This document shows, piece by piece, positions 38,651 through 41,545 of a DNA stretch of 41,545 nucleotides. The notes beneath the pieces are model-generated. The model was given only the letters and a program-made list of their open reading frames with translations. It had not been told where the DNA came from and did no database searches. Each line of letters begins with the position of its first letter. The stretch's first letter is position 1. Made by a program: the position numbers and the translations under genes. Source of the DNA: an uncultured Oscillospiraceae bacterium (GTDB lineage: Bacteria; Bacillota; Clostridia; Oscillospirales; Oscillospiraceae); contig CAKUBI010000018.1 of the NCBI GenBank assembly GCA_934636865.1, forward strand, positions 1 through 41,545. The letters are read 5' to 3'.

Positions 38651-39679
38651 ATGAAATTTACCGACGTACCCATCAGCTTTCCGGGCCTTTTCGGCGACTG
38701 GCAGTTTACCGCGCCCTCCAAGGCCATCGACATTGGCAACGGCATTTACTGGTACGGCATCATCATCGCCGCCGGTATGCTGCTGGGGCTTTACTTCTGC
38801 ATGAAGCAGGCGCCGAAATACGGCCTGACCGAGGACAACGTGATCGACACGATCCTCTGGGTCATCCCCGTCTCCATCATCGGCGCGCGGCTTTACTATG
38901 TGCTCTTCTACCTCGACCTGTTCCGAAACAGCGACGGGTCGATCAACTGGAGCTCGACCTACCGCATCTGGGACGGCGGGCTTGCCATCTACGGCGGCGT
39001 GATCGCGGGCTTTCTGACGGCGTATGTTTTCAGCCGCTGCAAGAAGCTGTCGTTCTGGGCGCTGACGGACTGCTGCGTGCAGGGCCTTTTTATCGGGCAG
39101 GCCATCGGCCGCTGGGGCAACTTCATGAACCGCGAGGCCTTCGGCGGCTTGACGGACCTCCCCTGGCGGATGCGGCTGTGGGTCTCGTCCACAACGTATG
39201 TGGACGTGCACCCGACGTTCCTCTATGAGAGCCTGTGGAACGTCGTCGGATTGCTGCTGCTTTACTTCATCGTCTCCCGCGCCCGCCGTTTCGACGGCGA
39301 GAGCACCTGCTTCTACTTCCTCTGGTACGGCATCGGCCGCTTCTGGATCGAGGGCCTGCGGACCGACAGCCTGTATCTTTTCAACTGGACGCTCTTCGGC
39401 GAACGCATCCGCGTGTCGCAGGCGCTGTCGCTCGTGATGGTGCTCGTGATCGCGGCGGTGCTGCTCTATCAGATCCGGGTGAAAAAGGCCGACGGCTCGA
39501 AGCTCTATGTCCGGCTGCGCGAGGGCGTTCCCGCCGCGGAGGAAGCGGGGGAGCCGGCTGCTACGGATGAGCCGTCCGCTTCCGCGGAAGAGACCGCTGC
39601 GGACGAAGCGAGCGAGCCCTCGGAGGAGAACACGGCTTCGGCAGCGTCCGCCGAAGAGAGCCCGCAGGGCGGCGAATAA
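38651..39679 (+). CDS. lgt: Prolipoprotein diacylglyceryl transferase with acidic tail
   Basis: This 342-residue membrane enzyme transfers diacylglycerol from phosphatidylglycerol to the lipobox cysteine of lipoproteins, such as the two lipoproteins encoded in this window. It has about seven membrane helices, the Lgt signature IGRWGNFMNREAFGG (about 158-172), and HPTFLYESLWN (about 191-201). After the last helix comes an unusual tail of about 50 residues, Glu/Ala/Ser-rich (from about 292). A weak GAGGAC lies before ATG 38651. Its stop overlaps the ATG of the next gene (TAATG). Confidence 0.95.
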   Translation: MKFTDVPISFPGLFGDWQFTAPSKAIDIGNGIYWYGIIIAAGMLLGLYFCMKQAPKYGLTEDNVIDTILWVIPVSIIGARLYYVLFYLDLFRNSDGSINWSSTYRIWDGGLAIYGGVIAGFLTAYVFSRCKKLSFWALTDCCVQGLFIGQAIGRWGNFMNREAFGGLTDLPWRMRLWVSSTTYVDVHPTFLYESLWNVVGLLLLYFIVSRARRFDGESTCFYFLWYGIGRFWIEGLRTDSLYLFNWTLFGERIRVSQALSLVMVLVIAAVLLYQIRVKKADGSKLYVRLREGVPAAEEAGEPAATDEPSASAEETAADEASEPSEENTASAASAEESPQGGE

Positions 39680-40752
39680 TGCGCTACCACATCGACAAAA
39701 GCGCCGCGCAGAGCGCCTATTTGCAGCTCTATCACCAGCTGCGGCGCGATATCGTCGGCGGCGTTTACCCGCTGGGGAGCAAAATGCCCAGCAAGCGGCT
39801 CATCGCGGGCGAGACGGGCGTGAGCGTCATCACGGTGGAGCACGCGCTGGCCATTTTGTGCGACGAGGGGTATCTTGAATCCCGCGAGCGCAGCGGCTTT
39901 TACGTGAGCTTCACCGCGCGCGACTGCTTCCCCGTCTCCGAGACGGAGACCGTGCGCCGCCAGGACGCCATGCACGGCGTGGAGGACGAATTCCCTTTCC
40001 CGTCGCTTGCCAAAACGATGCGCCGCGTGCTCAGCGAGTACGGCGAGAGCATCCTCGTCAAGTCGCCGAACAACGGCTGCGCCGAGCTGCGCGGGGCCAT
40101 CGCGGCGTACCTGTCCCGCTCACGCGGCATCAGCGTCCAGCCGGGACAGATCGTCATCGGCTCGGGTGCGGAGTATCTCTACGGGCTGATCGTGCAGCTG
40201 CTCGGCAGGGAGCGCATCTTTGCGCTTGAGGACCCGTCCTACGACAAGATCCGCCGCGTGTATCAGGCACACGGCGTCACGTGCGAGATGCTGCGCCTCG
40301 GCAGCGACGGTATCCGCTCCGATGAGCTTGCCCGCGCCTCGGCGACGGTGCTGCACGTCACGCCGTTCCACAGCTTCCCGAGCCTTGTCACCGCGAGCGC
40401 GGGCAAGCGGCGCGAATATCTCCGCTGGGCGCAGGAGCGCGGCGGGTACATCGTGGAGGATGACTTCGACTCGGAGTTCAGCGTGTCCACCAAGAGCGAG
40501 GATACGCTCTTTTCCCTCGAGCCGGAGCGCTCCGTCATCTATATGAACACCTTTTCCAAGACCATCGCGCCGTCGATGCGCGTGGGCTACATGGTCCTGC
40601 CGCCCGCGCTCGCCGAGCGCTTCCGCCGCGAGGTGGGCTTCTATTCCTGCACCGTGCCGGTTTTCGAGCAGTACGTGCTCGCAGAGCTCATCGGCAGCGG
40701 CGATTTTGAGCGCCACATCAACCGCATCCGCCGCAAGCGCCGCCGGCAGTAG
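39679..40752 (+). CDS. Short MocR-type (GntR-aminotransferase) regulator
   Basis: This 357-residue protein has an N-terminal GntR winged helix (about 10-75, SKRLIAGETGVSVITVEHALAIL) fused to a fold-type I aminotransferase-like domain. The PLP lysine is in NTFSKTIAPSMRVGY (about 291-305), the Asp that contacts the pyridine is in DDFDSEF, and GSGAEYLYGL forms the phosphate-binding start. MocR proteins use PLP or an aldimine as effector. Full-length members are about 450-480 residues; this one stops soon after the PLP lysine, at a basic IRRKRRRQ, so the small C-terminal subdomain is missing. It is coupled to lgt by a one-base stop/start overlap. Confidence 0.85.
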   Translation: MRYHIDKSAAQSAYLQLYHQLRRDIVGGVYPLGSKMPSKRLIAGETGVSVITVEHALAILCDEGYLESRERSGFYVSFTARDCFPVSETETVRRQDAMHGVEDEFPFPSLAKTMRRVLSEYGESILVKSPNNGCAELRGAIAAYLSRSRGISVQPGQIVIGSGAEYLYGLIVQLLGRERIFALEDPSYDKIRRVYQAHGVTCEMLRLGSDGIRSDELARASATVLHVTPFHSFPSLVTASAGKRREYLRWAQERGGYIVEDDFDSEFSVSTKSEDTLFSLEPERSVIYMNTFSKTIAPSMRVGYMVLPPALAERFRREVGFYSCTVPVFEQYVLAELIGSGDFERHINRIRRKRRRQ

Positions 40753-40783
40753 GACGGAAGAAACAAAAACTTTTCAAAACCGC

Positions 40784-40812
40784 TTGACGCGCGGCCTTGG
40801 CTGTGCTATAAT
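40784..40812 (+). promoter_or_regulatory. sigma-A promoter of tRNA-Thr
   Basis: -35 TTGACG (40784-40789) and -10 TATAAT (40807-40812) have a 17-base spacer, 23 bases before the tRNA. Confidence 0.88.
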
Positions 40813-40835
40813 TCCATTTGCATTTGAATGAATGC

Positions 40836-40911
40836 GCTGGTGTAGCTCAGTCGGTAGAGCAGCTGATTCGTAATCAGCAGGTCATGTGTTCGAGTCACAC
40901 CACCAGCTCCA
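40836..40911 (+). tRNA. tRNA-Thr (anticodon CGT)
   Basis: This 76-base tRNA has acceptor stem GCTGGTG/CACCAGC, anticodon stem GCTGA/TCAGC around loop TTCGTAA (anticodon CGT, reading ACG), and T-loop TTCGAGT. The CCA is encoded. One T-stem pair (A40884-C40900) is mismatched, the only oddity. Confidence 0.97.
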
Positions 40912-40915
40912 AAAT

Positions 40916-40975
40916 GAATGACCCTACCCAATTCGAACAAGTCGATGAGACTTGAGGATTGGGTAGGGTCATTTT
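40916..40975. terminator. Long hairpin after tRNA-Thr, probable terminator
   Basis: AATGACCCTACCCAAT pairs over 16 bp with ATTGGGTAGGGTCATT, enclosing an inner hairpin CAAGT-CGATGAG-ACTTG. Only a short T-run (TTTTAT) follows. It could also act on the opposite strand. The sequence from here to the transposase (40977-41107) holds no gene; it contains ATGAGACA at 41033 and its complement TGTCTCAT at 41104. Confidence 0.65.
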
Positions 40976-41033
40976 ATGTCCTGAAAGTCTTGGTATGACA
41001 GGGATTTCAGCGAGTGGCGCGCTGAAGCAAATA

Positions 41034-41545
41034 TGAGACACGAAAATACAAACCGTCTCAAAACGTAGTAGAAAACGAGCAAATTAGGCGATTCGAACAC
41101 GGATGTCTCATTTAACAGTTGCACAGAAGCTCTCTTCCATTTGGCATGGTGTCAGATTTTTCAATGTGCGATGAGGTCGTTTGGTATTGTAAAACTCAAT
41201 ATAGGAAGCTACACTGGCTTGAAATGCTCTATCGGAAGGATGATCTTTCCGGTAGAGTTCTTCTTTTTTCAACGATGCGAAGAATGATTCTGCGACCGCG
41301 TTATCATGCGGCTTGCCGGGCTGAGAAAAGGATTGCTTCGTATGGTATTTATGCAAAAGCTGTTGAAACCGGTGAGAGGTATATTGCGCTCCACGGTCGC
41401 TATGAAAAATAAGACCAGATGGGGGATGGCGTTCTTCATGTGCCATTTTAAATGTTGCAGTGAGAAGTTGCGTACTGTTCTTTTTTGAAATTTTATGTGC
41501 AATCACTTTGCGCGAGAAAAGGTCGATAATCACACAAATATAAAA
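41034..41545. mobile_element. 3' part of an IS3-family insertion sequence
   Basis: The window ends inside this element. The transposase occupies 41108-41545 on the minus strand. The right end is probably near 41034, where TGAGACAC begins a possible terminal repeat (TG at the tip fits IS3 elements), with GAGAC/GTCTC repeated inward. The other end lies outside, so the boundary is a guess. It sits about 120 bases from tRNA-Thr. Confidence 0.6.
41108..41545 (-). CDS. IS3-family transposase, C-terminal part (5' end outside window)
   Basis: The 145 visible residues are the second half of an IS3 OrfB integrase core (rve domain). The first catalytic Asp is in ICVIIDLFSRKVIAH, the second in FHSDRGAQYTS, and the Glu in HDNAVAESFFASLKKEEL. 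The IS3-type ending FYNTKRPHRTLKNLTPCQMEE follows. The catalytic DDE residues in view are intact, so the element could be functional, but the upstream orfA region lies beyond the window edge. Its GC content is clearly lower than that of the neighbouring genes, as expected for recently acquired DNA. Confidence 0.93.
   Translation of the reverse strand, partial: FYICVIIDLFSRKVIAHKISKKNSTQLLTATFKMAHEERHPPSGLIFHSDRGAQYTSHRFQQLLHKYHTKQSFSQPGKPHDNAVAESFFASLKKEELYRKDHPSDRAFQASVASYIEFYNTKRPHRTLKNLTPCQMEESFCATVK

Overview
The window comes from a high-GC, spore-forming, anaerobic Bacillota, most likely a gut clostridium of the Oscillospiraceae type. The evidence is the conserved ylxM-ffh-rpsP-khpA-rimM-trmD cluster, a Phe T-box leader on pheST, IreB, the YfmF/YfmH peptidase pair, consensus sigma-A promoters with strong Shine-Dalgarno sequences, a SpoIIIE/FtsK translocase, and germination genes of the GerM, GerQ and CwlJ/SleB types. 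High GC leaves long open frames antisense to most real genes; these were discarded.

Layout. 1-2.4 kb (minus strand): start of a SudB/NfnA-like flavin oxidoreductase subunit, a Cys-rich Crp/Fnr regulator, a LysR regulator and a TSCPD-domain protein. 2.5-6.1 kb (plus): uppP and ftsK/spoIIIE. 6.1-9.6 kb (minus): one compact operon of a ComEA-type protein, an OmpR-type response regulator, a histidine kinase and a GerMN lipoprotein. 9.6-11.0 kb (plus): a D,D-carboxypeptidase. 11.0-13.1 kb (minus): a GerQ-like protein, a CwlJ/SleB hydrolase and a ROK glucokinase. 13.2-18.5 kb (plus): a lipoprotein, then an ABC ATPase, a large exported membrane-anchored protein and a MacB/FtsX-like permease. ECF-sigma-type promoter boxes lie before both the lipoprotein and the ABC operon. 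18.6-21.9 kb (plus): an XpaC / small membrane protein / TelA / TPM-domain operon. 21.9-26.0 kb (minus): tRNA-Leu(CAA), adenine deaminase, a phosphoribosyltransferase, a PspC protein and a PAP2 phosphatase. 26.0-30.1 kb (plus): T-box and pheST. 30.1-31.8 kb (plus): ireB, an unknown 97-residue protein and an SH3/NlpC-P60 hydrolase. 31.8-32.1 kb: a non-coding tract made of consecutive hairpins. 32.1-35.9 kb (minus): the SRP/ribosome-maturation cluster. 36.1-40.8 kb (plus): yfmF, yfmH, lgt and a short MocR-type regulator. 40.8 kb to the end: tRNA-Thr(CGT) and the 3' part of an IS3-family transposase.

How it fits together. Much of the window concerns the cell envelope: lipid-carrier recycling (UppP), peptidoglycan trimming (carboxypeptidase, NlpC/P60), spore-cortex lysis (CwlJ/GerQ, GerM-like), lipoprotein maturation (Lgt), an ECF-type regulated transporter, and membrane-stress proteins. 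The most useful regulatory readings are two exact WalR-type boxes (TGTAAC-N5-TGTAAC, read on the minus strand) over the transcription start of the NlpC/P60 operon, with a near-match upstream of ireB; two divergent sigma-A promoters sharing one palindromic -35 hexamer between the PAP2 gene and the pheST T-box; and an apparent internal duplication of the tRNA-binding domain in PheT. I found no CRISPR array, prophage or defence island.
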